Shown here: piece after piece, positions 1 to 8,338 of the stretch | Layout of the letters: every line of letters begins with the position of its first letter | Numbering within the stretch: position 1 is the stretch's first letter | Origin: Clostridia bacterium | GTDB taxonomy: Bacteria > Bacillota > Clostridia > Lutisporales > Lutisporaceae | Direction: 5' to 3' | NCBI GenBank assembly: GCA_035628995.1 | Contig: DASPIR010000028.1 | Coordinates: 1 to 64,000 of the forward strand | Length of the DNA: 64,000 nucleotides | Notes under the pieces: model-generated | The model's database searches: none | What the model was told of the DNA's origin: nothing | The model's input: the letters and a program-made list of their open reading frames with translations, nothing else | Made by a program: the position numbers and the translations under genes

Positions 1-62
1 ATGCGGAATGCTTCGTATTTCATCCACCCAGGATAATGTTTCATACCTTTTTTCCCTGCCAT
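1..62 (-). CDS. IS3-family transposase OrfA-like, N-terminal fragment cut by the window edge
   Basis: Only the first 20 codons are visible, starting MAGKKGMKHYPGWMKYEAFR. The basic start followed by a KHYP-type segment resembles the helix-turn-helix N-terminus of IS3-family OrfA transposases. An ATAGGAGG ribosome-binding site lies 7 bases before the ATG and is itself part of a hairpin. The rest of the gene and the other end of the element lie outside the window, so whether the element is intact cannot be judged. Confidence 0.55.
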   Translation of the reverse strand, partial: MAGKKGMKHYPGWMKYEAFR

Positions 63-65
63 AGC

Positions 66-106
66 AAAACCTCCTATCATAGTTTTATTCTACAATAGGA
101 GGCTTT
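66..106 (-). promoter_or_regulatory. hairpin sequestering the transposase ribosome-binding site
   Basis: Bases 66-77 pair with 95-106 (CCTCCTAT against ATAGGAGG, extended by three A-T pairs with one mismatch), leaving a 17-base loop. On the transposase mRNA the paired ATAGGAGG is the Shine-Dalgarno sequence. Insertion sequences commonly use such hairpins to keep read-through transcripts from producing transposase; applying that here is inference. Confidence 0.55.
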
Positions 107-165
107 TAGTTTCACTGTCCGTTTTTTAGGGTTCTATTCAATAAAATATGGTGCTTTCTATACTC

Positions 166-1485
166 TTATACTCTCCAGATGTGCCACAGATGGTCGTTTT
201 GCCCCTTTGCAAATACATCGAGACGATTTCCTCCCCAGGATACTGCTGCAGGTGCTGAGGTTATTGTGCCTCCAAGTGACTGCCATCTGCTCCATTGAAT
301 TCCGTTCCAGGTTCTAAATTGCAAATCATTTCTTTGACCTCTTGCAAAGACCTCCAAACGGTTAATGCCCGTAGAAGCTGCCGCTGGTGCAGAATTAATC
401 TGCCCTCCTCCAAGATCCTCCCAAGCGCTCCACCTGGTTCCATTCCAATATTTATGCCATAAGGACTGATTCTGTCCTCTGCCGAAAACGTCAATTCTGT
501 TTGGTCCCCAGGATACCGCTGCCGGTGCTGATGTCAATACTCCCCCAAGATCCTCCCACTCACTCCAACGGGCTCCATCCCAGTACTTATGCCATAATGC
601 CTGGTTTTGTCCCCTTGTGAAGACGTCCAAGCGGTTTGCCTGCCAGGATGCAACTGCGGGCTCAGAAGTCATGACTCCGCCTAGATCCTCCCATGCACTC
701 CATCTAGTCCCGTCCCAATACTTATGCCATAATGCCTGATTCTGCCCTCTGCCGAAAACGTCAATTCTGTTTGGTCCCCAGGATACTGCTGCCGGTCCTG
801 AGGTCAATACGCCGCCCAGGTCTTCCCACTCACTCCAGCGGGTTCCATTCCAGTATCTATGCCATAGTGCTTGATTCTGCCCTCTTGCGAAGACATCTAA
901 GCGATTTGGCTGCCATGATGCAACTGCCGGTGCTGAAGTCAAGATACCGCCCAGGTCTTCCCATTGACTCCAACCTGCGACCGGAACTCCTTCAATATTC
1001 GCCAGGGTAAAGCGTATTATATCCCTTATTATTTGGTTGATACGAGCATTTGGAACTCCACGTCTACTCAGTAAAGCGAAAGCTGCTGGATTATCCCTGC
1101 GCAAATCATTCAATATAGCATTTGTTCTCTGATCAATTGTTCCGGTGTAATTGTTTTCATTTCTCAACACATAGCTTACTGTGTTTCTAAAGATATTACG
1201 CGTATCTGCACGCTGCACCCTATATCGTTGAAGCTCTGCATAGTAATTATCAAACCTTCTGTTTATAAGTGCCATGATGCGGTTTATATCCTGAGGTCTT
1301 TGCCTCATCCCTTCATATTCATCTTCTTCGTAACCATCATCCCTAAAATATACCTCGTCGTCGTAATCTTCTTCAGATGAATACTCAAATAAATTCTCAT
1401 TTTCCAGTCCATCCAATTGATTATAAAATGGACAGAAATAGTTCGGATTCATCGGGCACATGTAAGAATCCTTATATATTTTCAT
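166..1485 (-). CDS. PLL-like (DUF346) beta-propeller repeat protein with acidic N-terminus
   Basis: Protein of 439 residues. The start is the ATG at 1485, preceded by AAGGAG; an upstream ATG lacks such a site. The first 70 residues hold an [13 protein letters not shown] segment and an acidic stretch. A roughly 100-residue charged helical region follows, then six repeats of about 47 residues with the pattern W-EDLGG, APA, NRLDVF, RGQNQ-LWH and W-G-RW. This is the sequence pattern of PLL-like propellers, which include sugar-binding lectins. Blades 1 and 3 resemble each other, as do blades 2 and 4. I see no signal peptide or membrane segment, so a cytoplasmic or spore-associated place is possible. 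Ligand unknown. Confidence 0.75.
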   Translation of the reverse strand: MKIYKDSYMCPMNPNYFCPFYNQLDGLENENLFEYSSEEDYDDEVYFRDDGYEEDEYEGMRQRPQDINRIMALINRRFDNYYAELQRYRVQRADTRNIFRNTVSYVLRNENNYTGTIDQRTNAILNDLRRDNPAAFALLSRRGVPNARINQIIRDIIRFTLANIEGVPVAGWSQWEDLGGILTSAPAVASWQPNRLDVFARGQNQALWHRYWNGTRWSEWEDLGGVLTSGPAAVSWGPNRIDVFGRGQNQALWHKYWDGTRWSAWEDLGGVMTSEPAVASWQANRLDVFTRGQNQALWHKYWDGARWSEWEDLGGVLTSAPAAVSWGPNRIDVFGRGQNQSLWHKYWNGTRWSAWEDLGGGQINSAPAAASTGINRLEVFARGQRNDLQFRTWNGIQWSRWQSLGGTITSAPAAVSWGGNRLDVFAKGQNDHLWHIWRV

Positions 1486-1556
1486 TCCTATCTCCTTCCT
1501 CATTAAACGAATCATTACATCATATGCAGCATAAGTACGTAAGGTTAAAAATATGC

Positions 1557-1590
1557 AAAAAAAGCTTAAGCACCATACCGCACTTAAACT
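1557..1590 (-). terminator. intrinsic terminator, minus strand
   Basis: On the minus strand an 11-bp stem with G-U pairs (AGTTTAAGTGC with GTGCTTAAGCT) is followed by seven T. It lies between the larA-like terminator and the propeller gene. It is either a second terminator for the catabolic cluster or a leader terminator for the propeller gene. Confidence 0.55.
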
Positions 1591-1626
1591 TTTCTCACAT
1601 TGGCTACCCTGTCATATACTTGGATT

Positions 1627-1671
1627 AAAATACCCCCGGTTCCAGTTCATCCAATCTGGAATCGGGGGTTA
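1627..1671 (-). terminator. intrinsic terminator after the larA-like gene
   Basis: Minus-strand hairpin AACCCCCGATTCCAG / CTGGAACCGGGGGT, loop of about 10 bases, followed by ATTTTAA. It begins 3 bases after the stop codon and ends the long catabolic cluster. Confidence 0.8.
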
Positions 1672-1673
1672 CT

Positions 1674-2924
1674 TTAACCTAACTCAAACACTGGCAGTGT
1701 CGAACCTCCTGACGGCATCAACAATACTTTCGCGTTCTCTCCTTGTTCACTTAATGCTGCATCGACCGCCTTTTGTATATCATTAAAGGGTACCATGAAT
1801 AGCTTTCTGACAAAGTCTGCTTCCAGGTCCGATACAAGGTAAATCTTCGCACCTTGCATCACCATCGCTATTGCAGCCGCTTTATGCCCACCCAGTTCAA
1901 ACTTCCTTTTAATTCTTTCAATCAAATCCTCGGGTTTCTCAGCTTCCAGCAGCCACTGCTGGAATACTTCTTCCCCAAGACCTTCCTTACAGGATGCTGC
2001 AAGAATTACGATACCGCCATCCTTCACTGCATGTTTAGCATTATCGAGAGCTTTTTGTGCTTGATACAAGTTGATATCCTTTGGGTACCCGCCCGGAGTA
2101 GTTATAACAATGTCTGCCTTCTGTTGAATTCTTGCCTTATATGCGTTGTCCAGGAATGCGCAGCCTTCTCTGTGCGCTTTGATATAGTGGCCCGCAACCG
2201 CTCTAATTATGTTTTTCTTGCTGTCCAGTACCACATTAAGTATAAAATCAATTGTTATGAATTCCCCCACTTGGTCTATGTCCTGCCTTACAGGATTATC
2301 TTCAATACTTCCGGCCTTTGCTCTGGGATTCACCATGTTGCTGTGGTTAGCCTGTATCGCTTCTCTTGTAGAGACTCCCGGCATTATGGCTTTTGCCCCG
2401 CCGCTGTATCCTGCAAAATAGTGATATTCAATATTGCCTAAGCATATTATCCTATCAGCCTCTGCAACTGTTTTGAATACATCGACAGGTGTGCCATTGT
2501 TGCAGGTTCCAAGATGTTTGCAGTTGTCAGGATCACTGTCAACGCATTTGATTCTGCTGTAAACTTCTTCCCCTACAAGATACCGGACTTCTTCCGACTT
2601 ATGCTTTCTATGGCTTCCCAGAGCGAGTACTATAGTAATATCTTTTTCCTCTACGCCGCCCAGCTTCAGCTCTTCTATAACAAGTGGAAGCACTGTCCTG
2701 CTCGGCATTGGCCTGGTTATGTCGCTTGTTATGATTACAACACTTTCACTTGGTCTTGCGATATCTTTGAGTCTTTTTGTCCCTGTAGGGTTTTCTAATG
2801 CTCTTTTCACTTCAGCCTCTCCCGTAAGTCCTGTTTCCATTCTGTTCGGAAGAATCTCCCCGAGGAAGTTCTTTTCGTTTATAAAAAACTCAATTTCTCT
2901 TTTGTCATAACCAATTTTGAACAT
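1674..2924 (-). CDS. LarA-family nickel-dependent hydroxy-acid racemase or epimerase
   Basis: Protein of 416 residues, close to LarA length (about 424). The start at 2924 has AGGAG upstream and begins MFKIGYDKRE; the longer frame adds 37 unlikely residues. Residues matching the known LarA nickel-pincer site are present: His105 and His168 (catalytic pair), Lys178 in GGAK (covalent cofactor link) and His194 (nickel ligand), spaced as in Lactobacillus plantarum LarA. LarA homologues act on lactate, malate, 2-hydroxyglutarate, gluconate and others. The gene lies 34 bases after malic enzyme, so malate is a good guess. Cofactor genes larB, larC and larE are not in the window. Substrate is inference. 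Confidence 0.85.
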   Translation of the reverse strand: MFKIGYDKREIEFFINEKNFLGEILPNRMETGLTGEAEVKRALENPTGTKRLKDIARPSESVVIITSDITRPMPSRTVLPLVIEELKLGGVEEKDITIVLALGSHRKHKSEEVRYLVGEEVYSRIKCVDSDPDNCKHLGTCNNGTPVDVFKTVAEADRIICLGNIEYHYFAGYSGGAKAIMPGVSTREAIQANHSNMVNPRAKAGSIEDNPVRQDIDQVGEFITIDFILNVVLDSKKNIIRAVAGHYIKAHREGCAFLDNAYKARIQQKADIVITTPGGYPKDINLYQAQKALDNAKHAVKDGGIVILAASCKEGLGEEVFQQWLLEAEKPEDLIERIKRKFELGGHKAAAIAMVMQGAKIYLVSDLEADFVRKLFMVPFNDIQKAVDAALSEQGENAKVLLMPSGGSTLPVFELG

Positions 2925-2958
2925 TTTACAATATCTCCTCAAACAACAATATTTTGAG

Positions 2959-4131
2959 CTAAATTCCAGCTGCGCCTGAAGCAACTGCCGCTTTATAGAC
3001 TGCTTCCGCCACTTTATTTGCAACCCTCTCATCAAAGGCCTTTGGTATCACATACTCCTCATTGAGCTCCTCATCACTTATGAGAGCTGCTATTGCATAT
3101 GCAGCTGCAATTTTCATTTCTTCGTTTATATCGGAAGCCTTTGCATCCAGAGCTCCTCTGAAGATTCCAGGAAAGGCCAGTACATTGTTGACTTGGTTTG
3201 GAAAATCAGATCGGCCTGTACCAACCACCCTAGCCCCTGCAGCTTTCGCATCCTCCGGGAAAATTTCCGGTGTTGGATTTGCCATTGCAAATAGTATGGA
3301 ATCCTTTGCCATGGTCGCAACCATTTCTTTACTAACTGTATCTGGAGCTGATACTCCGATGAATACATCAGCACCTTTCAACACATCGGTCAGGCTTCCT
3401 TTTTCTTTCTTCGAATTAGTCACCTTTGCTATCTCATCCTTGGAGGTATTCATACCTTCTCTGCCATCATATATTGCTCCCTGCCTGTCACATAGAATCA
3501 CAGTGTTCAGTCCCATTGACATCAGAAGCTTAGTTATGGCGATTCCTGCTGCTCCGCTGCCGTTTACTACGACTTTTATATCCTTAAGCTCTTTTTTAAC
3601 TACTTTTAATGCATTTATCATACCTGCAAGAACTACCACTGCAGTACCGTGCTGATCATCATGGAACACAGGTATGTCAAGCTCCTTCTTGAGTCTTTTC
3701 TCAATTTCAAAACACCTGGGTGCAGATATATCCTCGAGGTTTATACCCCCAAAGGTCGGAGCTATCATCTTAACTGTATTTACGATCTCATCTACATCCT
3801 TTGTCGCAAGGCATATCGGGAAAGCGTCCACATTCCCGAAGGTCTTGAACAACACAGCCTTTCCCTCCATTACTGGCATTGCGGCCTCAGGGCCTATGTC
3901 GCCCAATCCTAAAACTGCAGTTCCATCGCTTACAACAGCAACAAGATTCCACTTTCTGGTATACTCATAAACCTTGCTTACGTCCTTGTGTATTTCAATG
4001 CAGGGTTCCGCAACACCCGGAGTATATGCCGTAGCTAAATCATACTTTGACTTTACTTCAACCCTGCTTGTTATCTCTATCTTGCCTTTCCATTCAGCAT
4101 GAAGCTTCAATGCTTCCTCTTGTATAGACAT
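2959..4131 (-). CDS. malic enzyme (decarboxylating malate dehydrogenase)
   Basis: About 390 residues, the size of the short bacterial malic enzymes that make pyruvate, CO2 and NAD(P)H from L-malate. The N-terminal half has the malic signature (YTPGVAEPC, the SDGTAVLGLGDIG segment, FHDDQHGTA with metal-binding acidic residues). The C-terminal half has a Rossmann motif (VNGSGAAG) and the AMANPTPEI segment. The ATG at 4131 is preferred; a GTG at 4143 lies inside the likely AGAGGTG ribosome-binding site. It sits between transketolase and the LarA-like racemase, so a malate pool appears tied to this pathway. Confidence 0.92.
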   Translation of the reverse strand: MSIQEEALKLHAEWKGKIEITSRVEVKSKYDLATAYTPGVAEPCIEIHKDVSKVYEYTRKWNLVAVVSDGTAVLGLGDIGPEAAMPVMEGKAVLFKTFGNVDAFPICLATKDVDEIVNTVKMIAPTFGGINLEDISAPRCFEIEKRLKKELDIPVFHDDQHGTAVVVLAGMINALKVVKKELKDIKVVVNGSGAAGIAITKLLMSMGLNTVILCDRQGAIYDGREGMNTSKDEIAKVTNSKKEKGSLTDVLKGADVFIGVSAPDTVSKEMVATMAKDSILFAMANPTPEIFPEDAKAAGARVVGTGRSDFPNQVNNVLAFPGIFRGALDAKASDINEEMKIAAAYAIAALISDEELNEEYVIPKAFDERVANKVAEAVYKAAVASGAAGI

Positions 4132-4169
4132 AAGACATTTCACCTCTTAAGCTTTTATTTTAATTGAGA

Positions 4170-5150
4170 TCATTTTTTCAATTCTTTTTTTCTCATTACT
4201 AGTTTTTCTACCCTATCCACAATATCATCAGACGTCAGGTTAAACCTTTTCTTCAGATAATCTTCAGGCCCCACTTCTCCAAATAGGTCCTGTACACCAA
4301 CCCTCGCTAAAAGCGTCGGATAATTTTCACTTAATACTTCTGCAACTGCTGAGCCAAGACCATTGATTATATTGTGGTTTTCAGCAGTCACAATAGCACC
4401 GGTTTCTTGGGCACACTGAATTATCATATCCTTGTCAATGGGTTTTAAAGTGAAGACATTGACGACCCTGGCGCTGATTCCTTTTTCTTTTAGCATATCA
4501 GCGGCCTTCAATGACTCTGCTACCATGATCCCTGTGGCTATTATAGTGACATCCTCGCCATCTCTTATTTTTACTGCCTTACCTATCTCGAACTCTGACC
4601 CCTCTTCAAAGACCTTGACTGCATTCTTTCTCAGCAGACGTATATAAAATACACCGTATTTATAAGCAACCTGCTTTACCAAATCTTTGAGCATTACAGA
4701 GTCTACCGGCTCCAGTATTGTTATTCCGGGTACATTTCTCATAATCCCCATATCCTCGAAGGGCATGTGTGTTCCTCCGTTGAATGCTGCGGTAACCCCC
4801 GGATCACTTCCTATGATTCTTACATTCAGCTTGGCATATCCTGCAGACAGAAATATCTGGTCATAGCATCTTCTGGTTGCAAAAGGAGCAAAGCTATGGG
4901 CAAATGGTATCTTTCCTGTTACAGACAAACCGGCAGCAACACCTATCATGTTCGCTTCCTGTATTCCGCAGTCAATAGTCCTGTCAGGAAACTCCTTCAT
5001 GAAAGCAGCCATGCCCATGGATTTCATAAGGTCTGCGTCAAGAGCTACAATATTCTTATCCTTAGCTGCAAGCTCCATAAGTGACTTGCAGTATACATCC
5101 CTCATCATCATCTCATCTTTTTTATTCTCACTTGCAATTACAATACTCAT
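4170..5150 (-). CDS. transketolase, C-terminal subunit
   Basis: 326 residues covering the pyrimidine-binding and C-terminal domains of a split transketolase. Family segments include the GIQEANMIGVAAGLS stretch with the catalytic glutamate, and FATRRCYDQIF. The start codon overlaps the stop of the N-terminal subunit gene by 4 bases (ATGA), which suggests coupled translation and equal subunit production. Two-subunit transketolases occur in many anaerobes and archaea and in dedicated sugar operons (apiose, sulfoquinovose). Because no sugar kinase is nearby, the ketose donor may be unusual. Confidence 0.92.
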   Translation of the reverse strand: MSIVIASENKKDEMMMRDVYCKSLMELAAKDKNIVALDADLMKSMGMAAFMKEFPDRTIDCGIQEANMIGVAAGLSVTGKIPFAHSFAPFATRRCYDQIFLSAGYAKLNVRIIGSDPGVTAAFNGGTHMPFEDMGIMRNVPGITILEPVDSVMLKDLVKQVAYKYGVFYIRLLRKNAVKVFEEGSEFEIGKAVKIRDGEDVTIIATGIMVAESLKAADMLKEKGISARVVNVFTLKPIDKDMIIQCAQETGAIVTAENHNIINGLGSAVAEVLSENYPTLLARVGVQDLFGEVGPEDYLKKRFNLTSDDIVDRVEKLVMRKKELKK

Positions 5151-5995
5151 GCTTTCATCTTCCTCTCCAGCTTTTCCTCTAGAGCCTTCAATGCCTCTTC
5201 ATATTGGTCTTTACTTACAACCATATGATGATTGTCAAGGACTCCCTCAGCAAAGGTGCAGCCCTTGCCCTTGATAGTGTCAAGCACTATGACTGAAGGC
5301 TTACTCTTTTCCGCCTTAGCTGCCGCGATGGCATCATATATCTCAGAGACATTTGAGCCGTCTACTCTTTGAGCATGCCACCCAAAACTCTCAAACTTGA
5401 GTCGTACATCAATAAGGTCATTTATATCCTTGGTATAGCCGTCAAGCTGCTGCTTGTTGTCGTCCACAAAGGCAATAAGGTTGTCGAGCTTGTGCTGTGC
5501 AGCGAACATAGCAGCTTCCCATACCTGACCCTCCTGGCACTCTCCATCCCCAAGCACAAGATATGTAGTACTGCTCCTGCTATCCATGCGATTACCGAGA
5601 GCTACTCCTACAGCCAACGAAGCGCCCTGTCCCAGTGAACCCGTAGTCATATCTATTCCAGTTGTGAGGTTTCTGTCGCAATGGCTTGGAAAGTGTGTTC
5701 CAGGTGTGTTCAATGTCTTAAGCTCTTCCAATGGAAAATACCCCCTGAGAGCAAGCGCAGCGTACACTGCAGGACCTGCATGTCCCTTTGATACCACAAG
5801 CCAATCCCTGTCTTCCCACTTTGGATCCTTAGGGTCTATATTCATTACCCCTCCGTATAATACAGAAAGTGTATCAACAATGGACATTGCTCCACCTATA
5901 TGCCCGAAACCCAGCCCTCCGATTTCCTTTAACGTCTCTATCCGAATCTTTAATGCAAATATCTCTAATTCCTTAGATCTCTCTTCACTAATCAT
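5147..5995 (-). CDS. transketolase, N-terminal (TPP-binding) subunit
   Basis: 282 residues. The thiamine diphosphate motif is clear: GDGECQEG, then a long stretch to DDN. SKGHAGPAVYAAL and the GSLGQGAS segment are also present. An AGGGG ribosome-binding site precedes the ATG. It partners with the overlapping C-terminal subunit gene. It follows the phosphoglycerate kinase gene by 24 bases, so the two are probably cotranscribed. The enzyme moves a two-carbon ketol unit from a ketose to an aldose phosphate such as glyceraldehyde 3-phosphate, which the neighbouring GAPDH and PGK could then oxidise. Confidence 0.92.
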   Translation of the reverse strand: MISEERSKELEIFALKIRIETLKEIGGLGFGHIGGAMSIVDTLSVLYGGVMNIDPKDPKWEDRDWLVVSKGHAGPAVYAALALRGYFPLEELKTLNTPGTHFPSHCDRNLTTGIDMTTGSLGQGASLAVGVALGNRMDSRSSTTYLVLGDGECQEGQVWEAAMFAAQHKLDNLIAFVDDNKQQLDGYTKDINDLIDVRLKFESFGWHAQRVDGSNVSEIYDAIAAAKAEKSKPSVIVLDTIKGKGCTFAEGVLDNHHMVVSKDQYEEALKALEEKLERKMKA

Positions 5996-6019
5996 AATCT
6001 ACCCCTGCCTATCTCTTTA

Positions 6020-7279
6020 TTAACCCTTATTGTAGGCTTTCTTCATAGCCTCAATAAGCGGAAGCTTCTTTCCTGATAGAAACCTAACCATAGCGCCGCC
6101 TGCAGTACAAACGTAGTTTATCTTTTTTGTATCGATGAACCTCCCCGCCGCACTTACAGTATCTCCGCCTCCGATTACAGAGTAGCCCTCTGCATCAGCA
6201 ATGGCATTCCATATCTCTTTTGTACCGAACTCAAACAACTTGTTCTCATATACTCCTGCAGGACCATTTACAAAAACCGTTCCTGCTTTTTTCAGCTCTT
6301 CTCGGAATATCTCAACTGTCTTTTTTCCTATATCGAGGAACAACTCATCCACTGGCAATTGTTCTATAGAAACCTCACACCTCTGTCCGTCCTTTTCATA
6401 TGCGAGATCTGCTGGATATACTATCTTTTGGGAGTAATTCGCCAGATACTCCTTGGCGGCTGGTATGAATACGTCAAGGGACCTGTCTTTTATGAATTTA
6501 TCTGTCTTGCCGCCTATTTCATAGCCAGCTGCAATTAGGAAGATGCTTCCTGTGATTCCGCATGCAAGTATCTTATCTGCGGTACCATTCTCCAGCACCT
6601 GCTTCATCATACCAAAGGCATCGGATATCTTAAGCCCTCCAAGTACAAAAACAGATGGATGCTCAGGCTTTGACATTACCTTTGTAAGTGCTGTGATTTC
6701 CTTCATCATAAGCTCCCCCCCTGCTGAAGGGAGTACCTCCTGGAATGCAACCATCGAAGGTGCATTCCTGTGGGCAGCTGCAAAAGCATCATTTACATAG
6801 TAATCAGCCAGTGGTGCAAGGCTTCTTATCAGATATGTGTCAAGCATTTCCTCAGGCCTCAGCTTCACGACATCTTCAAAAGTTGATATCTCCTCTGATA
6901 AGTACCTCAAGTTGCCAAGCAATACAGCTTCTCCGGCTTTTAACCTTTTTATTGCTTCCCGGGCAGCCGGGCCGCATACGTCATCTATATATCTCACCTC
7001 AACCCCAAGCTTTGCAGTGAGTTTCTCCGCATGCTCATTCATTGGCATCAGGTTGTGATAATCAAGTGTATCCCCCTGATGTGCAATAATTGCCACCTTG
7101 GCTTTATTGTCAAGCAGGTACTTTAGCGTTGGTATGCTTTTATTTATCCTGTTTTCACTGACTATCTTCTTTGTATCTGGGTCCAACGGTGAGTTGATGT
7201 CTATCCTCAATATTACAGTCTTATTCACATAACTATACTCATTCATTGACCTTATACCTGTCTCTACTCCTACTTCCAT
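6020..7279 (-). CDS. pgk: phosphoglycerate kinase, archaeal-type
   Basis: 419 residues. Family segments are visible: RIDINSPLD, HQGDTLDY, the VNDAFAAAHR segment, GGLKISDAF, GPAGVYE, GGGDTV and CTAGGAM. The DINSPLDPDT, AHQG and LPSAGGELM wording matches archaeal PGKs more than the bacterial HLGRPKG form; the arginine of that loop is absent. The start overlaps the end of the GAPDH gene by 10 bases; an in-frame ATG 11 codons later is an alternative. Role: 1,3-bisphosphoglycerate plus ADP to 3-phosphoglycerate plus ATP. A second, pathway-bound PGK in a sugar cluster suggests a module acquired as a unit. Confidence 0.88.
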   Translation of the reverse strand: MEVGVETGIRSMNEYSYVNKTVILRIDINSPLDPDTKKIVSENRINKSIPTLKYLLDNKAKVAIIAHQGDTLDYHNLMPMNEHAEKLTAKLGVEVRYIDDVCGPAAREAIKRLKAGEAVLLGNLRYLSEEISTFEDVVKLRPEEMLDTYLIRSLAPLADYYVNDAFAAAHRNAPSMVAFQEVLPSAGGELMMKEITALTKVMSKPEHPSVFVLGGLKISDAFGMMKQVLENGTADKILACGITGSIFLIAAGYEIGGKTDKFIKDRSLDVFIPAAKEYLANYSQKIVYPADLAYEKDGQRCEVSIEQLPVDELFLDIGKKTVEIFREELKKAGTVFVNGPAGVYENKLFEFGTKEIWNAIADAEGYSVIGGGDTVSAAGRFIDTKKINYVCTAGGAMVRFLSGKKLPLIEAMKKAYNKG

Positions 7280-8292
7280 CTTCCCATCCCCAAATACTTA
7301 TTGGTCTCAGCGACAGCCTTGAGTCTGTCGGTCTCCATCCCCATAGCTGCCCTTATCGCATCAATTGTTTCAGGTATGGTTACGGATTCCTGCGGTATGT
7401 TGATTGCGTACATTATATCATTTCCAGAGTCTACTATCGATTCTTCCCAGAGTGCTATTTCGTACATGTCTCCTCTGGGATTTCCCAGATCTCTTGCATA
7501 TCTGAAAAGTGAGGCATTTCCAAGGAAGCCGTCGGCAATCCTTACCATTCTGATTCTGTCATGTTTGCTGAAGCATGCCATTGCCTCTTCCTTGGATACC
7601 TTCCTCTTCGGTGTTGCTACAACAGTGATAATGTGACCATGAGTTACCGGAGTATGGACAAGTATCCCTGTTGCGTTCACATGAGGCATTATTGTCATCA
7701 AGTCAAGCGCTTGGTGACTGGGAGCTTTGTCTATCTGCAGTGCGTTAGTCAGGCCTCTGTGATAATCTCCAGGGTCCGCTACGCGTCTAATTATTGTTAT
7801 TGCAACCTTCTCTATGCCAAACTCCCTGTCCAGGCAATCTACAGACCTTATAAGACCAGTAGTGTTACAGGAGGTGAGCTTTAAAAACTGTTTTCCTATA
7901 CCATTCTCATAGTTTGCATAACCATGGAAAAACACATCTGCAACTGAGTTTTGCTCGCCACCTTGGAATATAGCCTTCTTATTATATTTAGCATAGAGCT
8001 CCTTATTCTTGGCTCCCACTCCTGCACTCGTAGCGTCGAGGATCACATCACATTTCTGTATCATCTCCTCCAACGTTCCTGATATAGGTATATTCAAAGC
8101 CTCGAACTGAGAAAGATTTTCAGGCATTCCAAGATACAAGCTATAAGGCATTCCCTTTTCCTTCATTGCCCTGATAGCCAAGGTTGGTGCCACATCAGCA
8201 ACCCCTACAAGCTCCATATCCTTCTGAAGCGCTACTCCATCTGCAAGTCTCTGGCCTATTACGCCATAACCTACTACTCCTACTTTAACCAT
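7270..8292 (-). CDS. type II (archaeal-type) glyceraldehyde-3-phosphate dehydrogenase
   Basis: 340 residues, start preceded by AAAGGAG. The N-terminus VGVVGYGVIGQRLADGV is the Rossmann motif of archaeal GAPDH. The catalytic cysteine is Cys142 in SCNTTGL, and RRVADP is the conserved segment after it. The bacterial SCTTNCL motif is absent. Archaeal enzymes of this class use NAD or NADP and make 1,3-bisphosphoglycerate, which the overlapping PGK gene would use. Such enzymes are uncommon in bacteria, so transfer from archaea or a specialised catabolic role is likely. An altered substrate (another phosphorylated aldehyde) cannot be excluded. Confidence 0.88.
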   Translation of the reverse strand: MVKVGVVGYGVIGQRLADGVALQKDMELVGVADVAPTLAIRAMKEKGMPYSLYLGMPENLSQFEALNIPISGTLEEMIQKCDVILDATSAGVGAKNKELYAKYNKKAIFQGGEQNSVADVFFHGYANYENGIGKQFLKLTSCNTTGLIRSVDCLDREFGIEKVAITIIRRVADPGDYHRGLTNALQIDKAPSHQALDLMTIMPHVNATGILVHTPVTHGHIITVVATPKRKVSKEEAMACFSKHDRIRMVRIADGFLGNASLFRYARDLGNPRGDMYEIALWEESIVDSGNDIMYAINIPQESVTIPETIDAIRAAMGMETDRLKAVAETNKYLGMGRWK

Positions 8293-8338
8293 AATTGAAC
8301 ACTCCTTTACTTATTTTTACTACGATTTATTTAATACC

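Larger units (their letters stand above)
1..140 (-). mobile_element. end of an IS3-type insertion sequence (partial)
   Basis: Read on the minus strand, the region begins TGAATAGAACCCTAAAAAAC and runs through a GGACAG segment into a short leader and the OrfA-like start. A TG-starting terminus with an ACCCTAAAA-type core is typical of IS3/IS150-group ends. The exact terminus and target duplication cannot be set because the other end is outside the window. Confidence 0.5.

Noticed and set aside
261-494. 77-residue minus-strand frame within the propeller gene
   Set aside because: It overlaps the real gene in another frame and has no ribosome-binding site.
1590-1625. GACAGGGTAGCC on the minus strand, like the tail of a c-di-GMP-I riboswitch
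   Set aside because: The conserved GCAAAC, GAAA and AAAGCC blocks are missing upstream.
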